Shown here piece after piece: positions 8,672 through 17,685 of a DNA stretch of 64,000 bases (position 1 is its first letter; every line of letters begins with the position of its first letter). Origin of the DNA: Spirochaetia bacterium. GTDB lineage: Bacteria; Spirochaetota; UBA4802; UBA5550. The notes below the pieces were generated by a model. It ran no database searches. It saw nothing but the letters and a program-made list of their open reading frames with translations, and was not told the origin of the DNA. The stretch covers positions 1-64,000 of the forward strand of contig VFJS01000043.1 of the NCBI GenBank assembly GCA_009885955.1, read 5' to 3'. The translations under genes and the position numbers were made by a program.

Positions 8672-9460
8672 TTATTTTTCAATAAGCCTGGTAATGTTCT
8701 CCGTTGTGCCGTTTCCATTTATTGTTGCGATGATTCCATTGATGCCGGGGTTCCCCTTGGCCACCCTGTATTTAATCTTAGTCTGCGTAAGAAATTTCAC
8801 TATGGAGTCGTCCTTGTCCATTCCTATTACCGAATCGAAAGCCCCGGTCATCCCTATGTCCGTTATGTAACCGGTACCTCCCGGAAGGATTGTCTCGTCG
8901 GAGGTTTGCACATGGGTGTGTGTCCCGAAGATGCACGAGGCCCTGCCGTCAACATACCATCCTAAGGCCTTTTTTTCCGAAGTGGCCTCGGCGTGAAAAT
9001 CAATGATGATGATATCGGCCTTTGTATTCACTTCCTCATAGATCTGATCGAATTTCCTGAAGGGGCAGTCTATCGGGGTCATGTGAACCCTCCCCTGAAG
9101 GTTTATGACACAGATATTTATCCCCCTGTACTTGTATATGTTGAAGCCTCTGCCCCTGTTGGATTCGGGGAAGTTGGCCGGGCGGATGAGCGACTTCTCA
9201 TCGTCAATAATCTTGAGAATGTCGCTCTTGTCCCATATATGGTTGCCGGTGGTTATGACGTTGACGCCCATGGAGAGGAGTTCATACACCCCTTCGGGCG
9301 TTATGGATATTCCGCCCGAAGCATTCTCCCCGTTGGCTATCACGAAATCAATCTTGTTTATTTCTATTATGCCCTGAAGCTTTGAACTCAGTATGTTCCT
9401 GCCGGTGCGGCCCACGATGTCGCCAATGGCAAGGATCCGTACCTTGTGTTTACTTGGCAT
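8672..9460 (-). CDS. ymdB: YmdB-type metallophosphoesterase (TIGR00282)
   Basis: A 262-residue cytoplasmic enzyme. Metal-binding motifs are ILAIGDIVGRTGR, NGENASGG, TTGNHIWD, IIIDFHAEATSEK and GTHTHVQTSD. In Bacillus the family hydrolyses 2',3'-cyclic nucleotides and acts together with RNase Y. Its first codons overlap the end of rny by 11 nt, so the two are translationally coupled, which agrees with a joint RNA-turnover role. Confidence 0.93.
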   Translation of the reverse strand: MPSKHKVRILAIGDIVGRTGRNILSSKLQGIIEINKIDFVIANGENASGGISITPEGVYELLSMGVNVITTGNHIWDKSDILKIIDDEKSLIRPANFPESNRGRGFNIYKYRGINICVINLQGRVHMTPIDCPFRKFDQIYEEVNTKADIIIIDFHAEATSEKKALGWYVDGRASCIFGTHTHVQTSDETILPGGTGYITDIGMTGAFDSVIGMDKDDSIVKFLTQTKIKYRVAKGNPGINGIIATINGNGTTENITRLIEK

Positions 9461-10985
9461 ATTCGACCACTCGTTTCTCCCGTATAAGGGTTACCCTTAT
9501 AATGCCCGGATACTTGAGCTCAGACTCTATCTTCGTAGCAATTTCCCTGGCCATGTCGTTGGCCCTCTCATCGCTCACCAGCTGGTTGTCCACAATAACC
9601 CTGAGCTCCCTTCCGGCCTGTATGGCAAAGCACTTCTCCACCCCCTTGAAGGTGGTTGCAATATTTTCCAGGTTTTCAAGCCTCTTGAGATAGGTATCCA
9701 GAGACTCGCGTCTTGCACCGGGCCTTGATGCTGATATGGCATCGGCAACCTGCACAAGCACCGCTTCAAAGGACTCGGGGTCCTTATCGTTATGATGCGA
9801 GGCAATGGCGTTCACGCATTTCTCGTTCTCTCCGAACTGCTTCGCCATCTCTGAACCAACCAGCGCATGGGCCCCTTCGCCCTCAACAACACTCCCCTTT
9901 CCTATATCATGGAGGAGTCCGGCCCTCTTCGCGAGGCCGACATCAAGCTTCAGCTCGCCTGCCATAATACCTGCCAGGTTCGCAACGTCAATGCTGTGTG
10001 AAAGGACATTCTGGCCGTAACTGGATCTGAACTTCAGCTTGCCGATATACTGGAGGGCATCCTTGTTGAAACCCGGGATACCGAGCTGGTAAGAGGCCTT
10101 TTCCCCCTCTTCAAGCATCATCTCATCGATCTCCTTGGTTACCCTTGCCACCACCTCTTCTATCCGGGCCGGATGGATCCTGCCGTTCTGAATGAGCCTT
10201 TCCAGGGAGAGACGCGCCACCTCCCTCCGTACCGGGTCAAATCCGGAAATTACGACAACCTCCGGTGTATCGTCGATGATCATATCCACACCGGTAAGGT
10301 TCTCAAGGGTCCTGATATTACGCCCTTCCCTTCCGATTATCCTCCCCTTCATTTCGTCCGAAGGGAGGGAGACCGTGGTTATGGTTGTCTCCGAGGTGTA
10401 GTCCGAGGCATTTCTCTGGATGGCAGATATGATAATCTCCTTCGACTTCTTATCGGCTATCCTCCTTGCCTCTTCCTCGATCTTGTTTATTATTTTTGAA
10501 GATTCAAAGCGGACTTCATTTTCAAGATTTTTCAGGAGGATAGTCTTGGCCTCATCAGAAGTCATGCCGGAAATTCTCTCAAGCTCCTTTCTGTGCCTTT
10601 CGAACTCCTTCCTGAGCTCCTCCTCCTTCTCGACCTGCTCCTGGTCCTTCAGCTTTATTATCTTTTCCTGCTTCTCGATCTGATCAACTTTCCTGTCGAT
10701 AAGCTCCTCTTTCTGCACCAGCCGTTTTTCCGAGACCTGCACCTCCTGGCGCCTTTCCCGCACCTCCTTCTCAAATACATTCTTCTCTTTAAGAAGCTGA
10801 TCCTTGGCCTCAAGGAGCAGTTCCTTGCGCTTGTTCTCCGCCTCCTTAACGGCGTCTTTTATTATTCTATGTGATTTTGCTTCTGCTGAATTTAACTTAA
10901 TTCTCCCCAGATAAGCCCTGACGGCATAGCCAATGATACCTGTCACTGGGAGAGCAATTATAAGGATTATGGTTTCAAGTGCCAT
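9450..10985 (-). CDS. rny: Ribonuclease Y
   Basis: A membrane-tethered endoribonuclease that starts mRNA decay. The start MALETIILIIALP (10985) is used because GGAGG lies just before it. Order of parts: one N-terminal membrane helix, a long charged coiled coil (about residues 25-200), a KH domain with the IIGREGRNIR loop (about 215-260), and an HD domain with HSIDVANLAG and LLHDIGK (about 325-420). The length of 511 matches the family. It overlaps ymdB downstream. Positions 10986-11085 are intergenic. Confidence 0.95.
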   Translation of the reverse strand: MALETIILIIALPVTGIIGYAVRAYLGRIKLNSAEAKSHRIIKDAVKEAENKRKELLLEAKDQLLKEKNVFEKEVRERRQEVQVSEKRLVQKEELIDRKVDQIEKQEKIIKLKDQEQVEKEEELRKEFERHRKELERISGMTSDEAKTILLKNLENEVRFESSKIINKIEEEARRIADKKSKEIIISAIQRNASDYTSETTITTVSLPSDEMKGRIIGREGRNIRTLENLTGVDMIIDDTPEVVVISGFDPVRREVARLSLERLIQNGRIHPARIEEVVARVTKEIDEMMLEEGEKASYQLGIPGFNKDALQYIGKLKFRSSYGQNVLSHSIDVANLAGIMAGELKLDVGLAKRAGLLHDIGKGSVVEGEGAHALVGSEMAKQFGENEKCVNAIASHHNDKDPESFEAVLVQVADAISASRPGARRESLDTYLKRLENLENIATTFKGVEKCFAIQAGRELRVIVDNQLVSDERANDMAREIATKIESELKYPGIIRVTLIREKRVVEYAK

Positions 10986-11085
10986 GCAAAACCTCCCTTC
11001 TCCCATAAAATTAAAGTTAGGGGGCCATTAAAAAAAGTATTTAATGGGCCGATCCCTGCAGGGTTGAGGTCTATTGCCCCATGCC

Positions 11086-11571
11086 CTATTTGCCGGAGAA
11101 TTTTTCTTTGATCTGGTTTTGCACGAATTGGGGGACTAATGAGGATAAATCACCGTGGCACGATGCCACTTCTTTTATTATTTTTGACGATATTGCCATA
11201 TTCTCTTCCCTGGCCATCAGAAAAACCGTATCGATTCCCGGATACAATTTTCTGTTAACTGAATCAATTGATTTTTCATATTCAAAATCCGCAACTGATC
11301 TCAGGCCTCTGACAATTGATGATACATTATTTTTTTTACAGTAATCAACAAGCAACCCGTCAAAAGAAACAAATTCTATGCTGCCTTTAATATCACTACA
11401 GCAAGTTTCTAAAATGTTTATTCTCTCATTAATTGTAAACAATCCGACTTTTGTGCTGTTTTTAGCCACAGCCACTATTAGCTTATCAAAAAGTCTATTG
11501 GCTCTCCTGATAATATCAAGATGACCATTTGTCAAGGGATCAAAAGATCCCGGAAATATGCCAATTCGCAT
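11086..11571 (-). CDS. coaD: Phosphopantetheine adenylyltransferase
   Basis: A 161-residue cytoplasmic enzyme that makes dephospho-CoA from 4'-phosphopantetheine and ATP, the fourth step of CoA synthesis. It has the GSFDPLTNGHLDII nucleotidyl-transferase motif (T/HxGH type) at the N-terminus, VRGLRSVADFEYE in the middle and ISSKIIKEVASCHGDLSSLVP at the end, all standard for CoaD. The strand and position behind rny fit a housekeeping cluster. Confidence 0.96.
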   Translation of the reverse strand: MRIGIFPGSFDPLTNGHLDIIRRANRLFDKLIVAVAKNSTKVGLFTINERINILETCCSDIKGSIEFVSFDGLLVDYCKKNNVSSIVRGLRSVADFEYEKSIDSVNRKLYPGIDTVFLMAREENMAISSKIIKEVASCHGDLSSLVPQFVQNQIKEKFSGK

Positions 11572-11735
11572 AAAACCCCGTAATTCTCCAACATTTTTAT
11601 AAAATTATAATATTCATCATTTTGTCAAGAAGTAATTTAGCAAAATAGACAAAAAGTTGTTTTTTGATAAAAACAATCTTGACATTATGGACTTTCACCT
11701 GAAAGTCCGGGACAACAAAATTATTAAGAAAATAT

Positions 11736-11873
11736 TGCCACAGAGGCACAGAGACACGGAGAAATGTTAATAATTAATAAAATTAAAAATGTTGATATAT
11801 TAAAAATAAAAAGAATTACTATTTTAAAATTCTATACTACTCTGAGCCTCTGTGTCTCTGTGGCTGATTTTAA
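11736..11873. repeat. MITE-like element with about 24-bp terminal inverted repeats
   Basis: GCCACAGAGGCACAGAGAC at the left end is mirrored by an inverted copy reading CTGTGTCTCTGTGGC at the right end, flanking about 85 bp of A+T-rich DNA. Related single arms occur at about 49272-49300 and 51465-51490, and weakly at 40216-40250. The A+T-rich gap upstream (11572-11735) shows nothing else. Confidence 0.65.
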
Positions 11874-11905
11874 CAGTTTATTCATCCAATACAAGGAGTG
11901 CAACC

Positions 11906-12325
11906 ATGAAATCCTTAACCGAACACCTCACCTTTGAGACAAAATCACGAAGGGAATATATCAACATTACTGGGAATGTAGAAAACCTGGTAAAAAAAAG
12001 CGGGATAAAAGAAGGGCTATGCCTTGTCAATGCCATGCACATAACGGCTTCGGTATATATCAACGATGCAGAAGGGGGGCTGATACAGGACTTTGACGAC
12101 TTCCTTGAAAAGCTTGCACCCCATGAACCGGTAAGCGCTTACAGGCACAACAGGACAGGTGAAGACAACGGCGACGCCCATATCAAGAGGACCATCATGG
12201 GCCGCGAGGTTGTTGTTGCCGTGACAAAAGGCGAGCTCGATTTCGGCCCATGGGAACAGATCTACTATGCCGAATTTGACGGAAAGAGGCCCAAACGGGT
12301 TCTTGTGAAAATAATCGGGGAATGA
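11906..12325 (+). CDS. yjbQ: YjbQ-family protein (UPF0047)
   Basis: A 139-residue protein. The ATG at 11906 is chosen because AAGGAG lies 8 nt upstream; the frame is open further up but enters the repeat element. Family hallmarks are [41 protein letters not shown] (H-x-x-x-x-N-x-D-A-H metal-like site) and [14 protein letters not shown]-type ending, here [14 protein letters not shown]. Members can complement thiamin-phosphate synthase weakly in E. coli, but the true function is unsettled. It precedes tatD by 62 nt on the same strand. Confidence 0.9.
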   Translation: MKSLTEHLTFETKSRREYINITGNVENLVKKSGIKEGLCLVNAMHITASVYINDAEGGLIQDFDDFLEKLAPHEPVSAYRHNRTGEDNGDAHIKRTIMGREVVVAVTKGELDFGPWEQIYYAEFDGKRPKRVLVKIIGE

Positions 12326-12387
12326 ACGGCATTTTCAACGCATGAATGTGCCGGCTTACCGAATGATACCGCGGAAAAAACTGCGCA

Positions 12388-13158
12388 ATGAAAATAATTG
12401 ATGCCCACTGCCACCTTGAGAGCCGTGAATTCGACGGAATGCTCGATTCAATTATCAGCGATGCCTGCAAAGCCGGCGTAGTTAAACTTATAACATCATC
12501 CATCACCCCGTCCCAGTGGGAAATCTCACGGGCCATAGCTCTCAAATATCCGGCTGTGGAATTCGCCCTTGGTGTGCATCCCTGGTACGGGTCCCTTACC
12601 GACCTGGCAGATATTGAAAACCTGAAACATTCCCGGGACATGGGCGCAGTGGCAATAGGCGAGATAGGGCTGGACCGGAAGGTGGATTCGCCCCCGTTCG
12701 GCGTACAGCTCCGGATCTTTGAACGGCAGCTTGAAATAGCCAGGGACCTCAACCTCCCGGTAATCCTTCACTGCAGGGGCGCCTTTAACGAACTCATGGC
12801 ATCCATCAAAAAAATAGGCATGCCTGTGGCCGGAGGCATTATCCACTCCTTTGCCGGGAGCATGGAGATTGCCCGGGACCTCATGAGATACGGCCTCTCC
12901 TTTTCCCTGGGGGGGATATTAACCTACCGGCGCAACAATAAACGGGCCAGGATGCTCAACCTCATTTATCCTGATAATCTCCTCCTTGAAACCGACAGCC
13001 CGGACATCCCTCCGGTACAGTGCATGGGGAGGCCCAATGTTCCGGCAAATATTGTCTACAATTTACATGGAGCGGCGGAAATTCTCGGTGTCACTGAGGA
13101 AGAAGTGGCCCTGAATACCACGAAAAACGCTGTACGGATTTTCAGGTTAACCATATAA
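12388..13158 (+). CDS. tatD: TatD-family metal-dependent hydrolase
   Basis: A 256-residue TIM-barrel enzyme with IDAHCHLES (metal HxH), FALGVHPWY, AIGEIGLD (metal Glu), VILHCRGA, GGIIHSFAGS and LLLETDSPD. Members are cytoplasmic 3'-5' DNA/RNA exonucleases or deoxyribonucleases linked to repair and RNA quality control. All metal ligands expected for the family are present, so the enzyme should be active. It probably forms an operon with yjbQ. Confidence 0.9.
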   Translation: MKIIDAHCHLESREFDGMLDSIISDACKAGVVKLITSSITPSQWEISRAIALKYPAVEFALGVHPWYGSLTDLADIENLKHSRDMGAVAIGEIGLDRKVDSPPFGVQLRIFERQLEIARDLNLPVILHCRGAFNELMASIKKIGMPVAGGIIHSFAGSMEIARDLMRYGLSFSLGGILTYRRNNKRARMLNLIYPDNLLLETDSPDIPPVQCMGRPNVPANIVYNLHGAAEILGVTEEEVALNTTKNAVRIFRLTI

Positions 13159-13239
13159 CAGACGCCCGGCTAAAAATATTTGCTCACGGATTCATACGGA
13201 TAACTGCGGATTTATCACATGGTGATAAAATGATTGTTA

Positions 13240-13385
13240 TATTTATTATCCCCCTAATCTCTCTTTCCCATCTCCCTATCCCCATTTCTTATATTCCAGG
13301 TAGGTGAAAATTTGTAAAATATCTAAGGAGATGGGGGGATAAAAAAATGTGATAGGGAGATATAATATGGGGTAAGGAAATTCCC
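13240..13385. repeat. Dispersed repeat, family A (GGGGATA/TATCCCC type)
   Basis: Alternating CCCATCTCCCTATCCCC and GGAGATGGGGGGATAAAA, GTGATAGGGAGATA segments form imperfect inverted repeats. The same blocks recur at about 18510-18672, 19835-19875 and 22849-23115. There is no open frame. The element may fold as a large hairpin in RNA from either strand. Confidence 0.65.
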
Positions 13386-13456
13386 GTGCGGAATAGAAGC
13401 TATTCGTGTCCCGCCGGCTTAATGCACGAAGGCATGAAACCGGCGGCAGGGTATTA

Positions 13457-14146
13457 TCAGTAGTTGGCCGATTTCTTAAGAAATTCAAGCATGGTTGAAT
13501 CGGAATCCTTCATCGACTTATAATATGATGATGCGGTGAAAAGGAGTATATCATAGAACAGTGAAAGATGGGGCACAAGGAAAGTCTGCTTTATTTCATT
13601 TCTGAGCGGCGAAGCCGTGTTGTTTTTCACATCTGCAAATTTTTTCTTATCCATGAGCACCTTCCCTTTATAGGTATGGGTAAAGATAATATCATTTGTA
13701 TCAGGGGTCTGGGGAGACGGGTCTACAATGTCCACGACGTTTTCATCGCCTGAATCAAAATTCTTTTCAAAAATCCGTGATTCGATCTTTGATACGGTCT
13801 CGCCGTTTGTGTAAATAACAATCTTCTTGGTCCTGACCCCGGTTGCCTTGTTGGAGAACTTGTCATCCCTTATAAATGAGTGCTTTTCAATTTCTATGAA
13901 ATCGGGGCCCAGATTATAGTTTGTCTGAAAGGGGAGCACCTTGATGTCAGTGGTCTTCAGCAGGTCATATTTTTTTATTAAAGCTGCCAGACTCTTATTC
14001 AGATTGAAAATCTGCTGGTCCAGCTCGTTGCTCTGCTTGTCGAGCATTTCCGATGTGAGCTTGTAGTCCTTGCTGTCATCCTGTGCGGATATTGCCGCAG
14101 AAAAAATCAGCACCATTGCGAAAAATAGAGATATATTTCTTATCAT
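13457..14146 (-). CDS. Exported protein of unknown function
   Basis: About 229 residues starting with a signal peptide (MIRNISLFFAMVLIFSAAISAQ). The start at 14146 is chosen because GGGGAG lies just upstream. The mature part begins with a coiled-coil-like stretch (SEMLDKQSNELDQQIFNLNKSLAALIKKYD) and then a beta-rich domain. It resembles no family that I can name. It is probably periplasmic. It is divergent from the RR gene at 14507, with 360 bp between them, A+T-rich and without recognisable sites. Confidence 0.7.
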   Translation of the reverse strand: MIRNISLFFAMVLIFSAAISAQDDSKDYKLTSEMLDKQSNELDQQIFNLNKSLAALIKKYDLLKTTDIKVLPFQTNYNLGPDFIEIEKHSFIRDDKFSNKATGVRTKKIVIYTNGETVSKIESRIFEKNFDSGDENVVDIVDPSPQTPDTNDIIFTHTYKGKVLMDKKKFADVKNNTASPLRNEIKQTFLVPHLSLFYDILLFTASSYYKSMKDSDSTMLEFLKKSANY

Positions 14147-14506
14147 ATTCAACTCCCCAAAAAAATTATTTTCCTGCTTCCCGAGGGCGTCTCTGAGTAT
14201 CAGCCCTGTAATCACTATATAGATTTTCGTAATAATGTAACATTTTTAATACAAATATTTTTTATCAGATCACTGAAAACTGCAATCGTACAAGGGACAA
14301 CCTGAAAATATGGCCATTTTACCCGGTTTAATCCTGAAAACATGCCCGAAAACTGCCTGGAAAAAGATTGTACCACGCTGAAACATGCTGATTGATAGTC
14401 AAGCTATCAAAAAATAAATAATAAGTCAACAATATAAGGAAAGGGTCTTTAAAATTATCCTTGCCAAAAAAAACAAGTTCAATATGATTCGAATTTAAAA
14501 TTATGG

Positions 14507-15466
14507 ATGCGTTTAATGAATAATATTCTAATAATAGATTTTTCCATATACAGGGATTCACTGGCTAAAATTCTCGGCAGTGAAGGGTATAATCTCATTA
14601 TATGCGAATCGGCCTTTGAAGCCATGAAAAAACTGAACGCCTATGAAATAGACCTGGTCGTTTCCGAAGTGGAACTTCCAGGGGATAATGCCTTTGACCT
14701 CTATAATTATATGGCCAGGAATTATCCCTATATCCCTGTAATAATGACAACTGACAAGAACATAGACGGATTTTTCAACGAGATATTTCAGGAGGGGATT
14801 GGGAATGTGCTTTGCAAACCGGTAAAAAAAGACGAACTGCTGAACCTTGCTGAAAAACTGATAACCAAGAAAAACATCTTCGGGCTGAACAACTACATGG
14901 ACGACATTATCGAGATAAAAAAAATTACCATAACCAGTTCAATACAGATTAAAAAAGCCATAACCATGCTCATAGGGGAGCTGGAAAAATGGGGATTTAA
15001 AATAAAGGAGAAGATCGCTCTGACCCTTGTCCTCAACGAAATTGTGATAAATGCCATATACCATGCCCATGGCCATACCGAAGAGAAGCTGGCAAGGAAA
15101 TCGATTGAGCTCGAGGACGGTGAATTCGTGGATATATTCTTCGCGAAAAACAGGAAGGGATACGGTGTTGCCATAGATGACTATAACGGCAGGCTCTCAA
15201 AGATGAGGATCCTGGAGAGCATAAACAAGGTGGTGGAGCAGGAAAACCTGATTATACGCGCTGCAGAGACGGGCGAGGATGTTTCCGATTATATATCGGA
15301 GACCGGGAGGGGAATAGACTTCGTCAGAAAGCTTTCAGGGGAATACTATTTCATCATAAAGAAGGATGTGCGGACTGAAATAATATTCATTGTGGATGAA
15401 ACGCTGATAAGCGATGATTGCATAAACTACTCTTCTCTTAAAATTATTGAGGATACCTCGGAATGA
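14507..15466 (+). CDS. Response regulator with GHKL ATPase/anti-sigma-like output domain
   Basis: A 319-residue cytoplasmic protein. Residues about 1-120 form a receiver-like domain: ILIIDFS replaces the usual DD pair, E in VVSEVELPG stands where the phospho-Asp is expected, and CKPVKK keeps the Lys. The missing Asp suggests that classical phosphorylation is lost. Residues about 150-300 are an HATPase_c fold of the serine-kinase anti-sigma type, with LVLNEIVINAIYHAH as N-box and ETGRGIDFVRKLSG as G-box. That domain type usually binds anti-anti-sigma factors, linking it to partner-switching; a SpoIIE phosphatase exists elsewhere in the window (52560-54719). Confidence 0.8.
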   Translation: MRLMNNILIIDFSIYRDSLAKILGSEGYNLIICESAFEAMKKLNAYEIDLVVSEVELPGDNAFDLYNYMARNYPYIPVIMTTDKNIDGFFNEIFQEGIGNVLCKPVKKDELLNLAEKLITKKNIFGLNNYMDDIIEIKKITITSSIQIKKAITMLIGELEKWGFKIKEKIALTLVLNEIVINAIYHAHGHTEEKLARKSIELEDGEFVDIFFAKNRKGYGVAIDDYNGRLSKMRILESINKVVEQENLIIRAAETGEDVSDYISETGRGIDFVRKLSGEYYFIIKKDVRTEIIFIVDETLISDDCINYSSLKIIEDTSE

Positions 15467-15498
15467 TAACATGGAATAAAGAACAAGACCTGTCCCAA

Positions 15499-15939
15499 TT
15501 ACAAATAATCGAGATCAGCTAAATCTTTAGGGCGGCCTGCAGCTGTCTTGTTTCTTTTTAAATCATTAAGAGATATTATATTTACTTCAATTCCATCGAT
15601 TTCAGTAATAATTCTGTCCTTATAACACTCATCAAATTCTACTCCTGAAATTGACGTCAATATTTCTATCAATTGAGGTTTCACCCCCATCCTGATTATC
15701 GATTCCGGATTTTCAAAAAGGCCGGGCCGTAATTCTTCCGATTGAAATCCAAACTCCCGGATGACTTCAACGATTCTAATAGAATTTTCCCTTGAATTTT
15801 TGACCCATAGATCCATATCCATAGTCATGCGGGGATATCCATGATATGAAACCGCATAACCGCCAACAAGTAAATATTGGATATTATGGCTTTTTAATAA
15901 TTTCAAAAACTCGAGGAAATCCCTGTGCATTGCCGTCAT
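15499..15939 (-). CDS. Nucleotidyltransferase, probable toxin-antitoxin type
   Basis: A 146-residue protein with the nucleotidyltransferase signature LLVGGYAVSYHGYPRMTMDMDLWV: a Gly-Gly then D-x-D metal site. This matches the DUF6036/AbiEii-like group that is often paired with a small partner gene. The true start may be the Met at 15930. It overlaps the small upstream gene on the same strand by roughly 50 nt. Possible activity is transfer of a nucleotide to RNA or protein, but the substrate is not visible from sequence. Confidence 0.75.
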   Translation of the reverse strand: MTAMHRDFLEFLKLLKSHNIQYLLVGGYAVSYHGYPRMTMDMDLWVKNSRENSIRIVEVIREFGFQSEELRPGLFENPESIIRMGVKPQLIEILTSISGVEFDECYKDRIITEIDGIEVNIISLNDLKRNKTAAGRPKDLADLDYL

Positions 15940-16066
15940 AATAATTCTGCCTCAAATTTTCAGTAATCTCCAGCCGTTCAATAGGAGATAATGACCGATA
16001 ATATTCCCTGTCTTCTCTCTCTGCTTCCTCAAAAGATGTATATATTTTTATCACTGTTTTATTCAT
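15884..16066 (-). CDS. Small partner of the nucleotidyltransferase
   Basis: A 60-residue, strongly charged protein. It starts MNKTVIKIYTSFEEAEREDREYYRSLSPIERLE, a pattern found in small genes located directly before this class of nucleotidyltransferase. The 3' end overlaps the nucleotidyltransferase start. I infer an antitoxin or partner role from position only. Confidence 0.6.
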   Translation of the reverse strand: MNKTVIKIYTSFEEAEREDREYYRSLSPIERLEITENLRQNYYDGNAQGFPRVFEIIKKP

Positions 16067-16300
16067 AATAATGGAGCCTTTAAATACATTAATTTTTTCA
16101 CTTTTTTATTTTATATGAAAACATATATCAAGTCAACATATATTTTTACAAGATGATGAGGTCACTGATATAGAAAGTCATGAAAATACTGAAAAAAACC
16201 TTAACCTTTTCGTGGAATTCGTGCCTTTCGTGGTTCATCTTTTTGTAAAAATTCCGGTGCAAACAGCGATAATTGAAATGTAAGTTTAACCATTCTGCCG

Positions 16301-17455
16301 TCAGTACAGATGCCAGGCCTTTTTCTCTTTCAGAAATTTCTCCTCGTCCTCCTTCCAGGAATCTGCAATGGCATCAAGGGGTTCTCCCCTCTCCACCATC
16401 TCCCGTATGGCAGAACCACCCGTCAGCAGGTCAAAGGTGGGATGTGCGCTGTTGAATTCGTACACTCCGTAGAGAAATTTCATCTCTTCACAGAGGTCAG
16501 ATAGTGCCTTTGTCAGTGCAACACCAGCGGCAAAGGGCCTGAACGCGTCCCTGTCCGTGACATGGATGAAAACACCTCCGGCATTTTCACCGGCAAACTT
16601 GTGGAATGCCGGCATGAAATAAAGGGGCCTGAAGACGACGCCGCCGAGCCCGTATGACCTGAGCCTCTCTGCCAGTTCATAGGGGTCCACATAGGGGGCG
16701 CCCACGATTTCAAAGGGCCTCGTTGTCCCCCTCCCCTCAGAGGCATTGAGCCCTTCAAAGAGGCATGCTCCCGGATAAACGGCAGCGGTTGATGTTGACG
16801 GCATGTTGGGTGACGGCGGGATCCAGGTGAGGCCGGTATCCTCAAAGGCCATGCCCCTCTCCCACCGATCCATGGTGATAATTTTGAGTTCCATATCCAG
16901 GCCGTAAAAGTCCCTGGCGAAAAGCGCCAGTTCACCGGCGGTGAGCCCATGCCTCACAGGCACCGGCAGGATTCCCACGAAAGACTCAAAGTCCTTTTCC
17001 AGAACCGGCCCCTCCACTGTCACCCCTCCCAGGGGATTGGGCCGGTCAAGGACGATAAATTCCATGCCCAGTGCCGATGCCGCCTTCATGGCAAATACCA
17101 TTGTATTGACATAGGTGTAATACCTGGATCCCACGTCCTGGATGTCAAAGACAAGTGTGTCGATACCTGCAAGGCATTCCTTCACGGGAAACAGTGAGTC
17201 ATAACTGCTGCCGTACAGGCTTACCACTTCGATATGAATTCCGGGCTGATGTAAAACGGGCACCTGATCCTGAAGTGTGCTGAACAGGCCATGCTCCGGT
17301 GAAAAAATTTTTAAAAGTTTAAGCCCCTTTTCATGAAACAGATCCCAGCTGTATCTTAATCCATGAACCGAGGACTGATTGGCTATGAGGCCGATACTTC
17401 TGCCCCTGTATTTTCCGGCATCTGCTATGAACTTTGAAAGCCCGGTCTGCACCAT
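16301..17455 (-). CDS. DUF1343 protein, NamZ-like exo-N-acetylmuramidase
   Basis: About 384 residues of the DUF1343 family, whose characterised member NamZ removes terminal MurNAc from peptidoglycan fragments. Motifs include GLIANQSSV, FSPEHGLF, LVFDIQDVGSRYYTY, FIVLDRPNPLGG, VRHGLTAGELALF, WIPPSPNMPS and EGRGTTRPFEIVGAP. The start at MVQTGLS (17455) is a guess; the frame is open to 17494. No clear export signal is seen with this start, unlike many relatives. A MurU-like nucleotidyltransferase gene lies 5 kb away, which would suit MurNAc recycling. Positions 16067-16300 hold only A+T-rich sequence and a CGTGG-type short inverted repeat. Confidence 0.85.
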   Translation of the reverse strand: MVQTGLSKFIADAGKYRGRSIGLIANQSSVHGLRYSWDLFHEKGLKLLKIFSPEHGLFSTLQDQVPVLHQPGIHIEVVSLYGSSYDSLFPVKECLAGIDTLVFDIQDVGSRYYTYVNTMVFAMKAASALGMEFIVLDRPNPLGGVTVEGPVLEKDFESFVGILPVPVRHGLTAGELALFARDFYGLDMELKIITMDRWERGMAFEDTGLTWIPPSPNMPSTSTAAVYPGACLFEGLNASEGRGTTRPFEIVGAPYVDPYELAERLRSYGLGGVVFRPLYFMPAFHKFAGENAGGVFIHVTDRDAFRPFAAGVALTKALSDLCEEMKFLYGVYEFNSAHPTFDLLTGGSAIREMVERGEPLDAIADSWKEDEEKFLKEKKAWHLY

Positions 17456-17685
17456 AATAAAACCGCCAATATCTGAGATTTTCAAAATATACAAATCATA
17501 CGTATCAAAAATATACTGTTTCCATTGACAGTCAATACATAATTTCCAGGTTTATTTAAGCTGAATATGAAAAATAATTATTGTTTTATACATCCATGTC
17601 AACGCATCAAAACCTGTTGACATGGAGAACCAGCGATATATAATGATAAATTATGGGATAGACATCCATGTGAAAGGAGCTTTAT

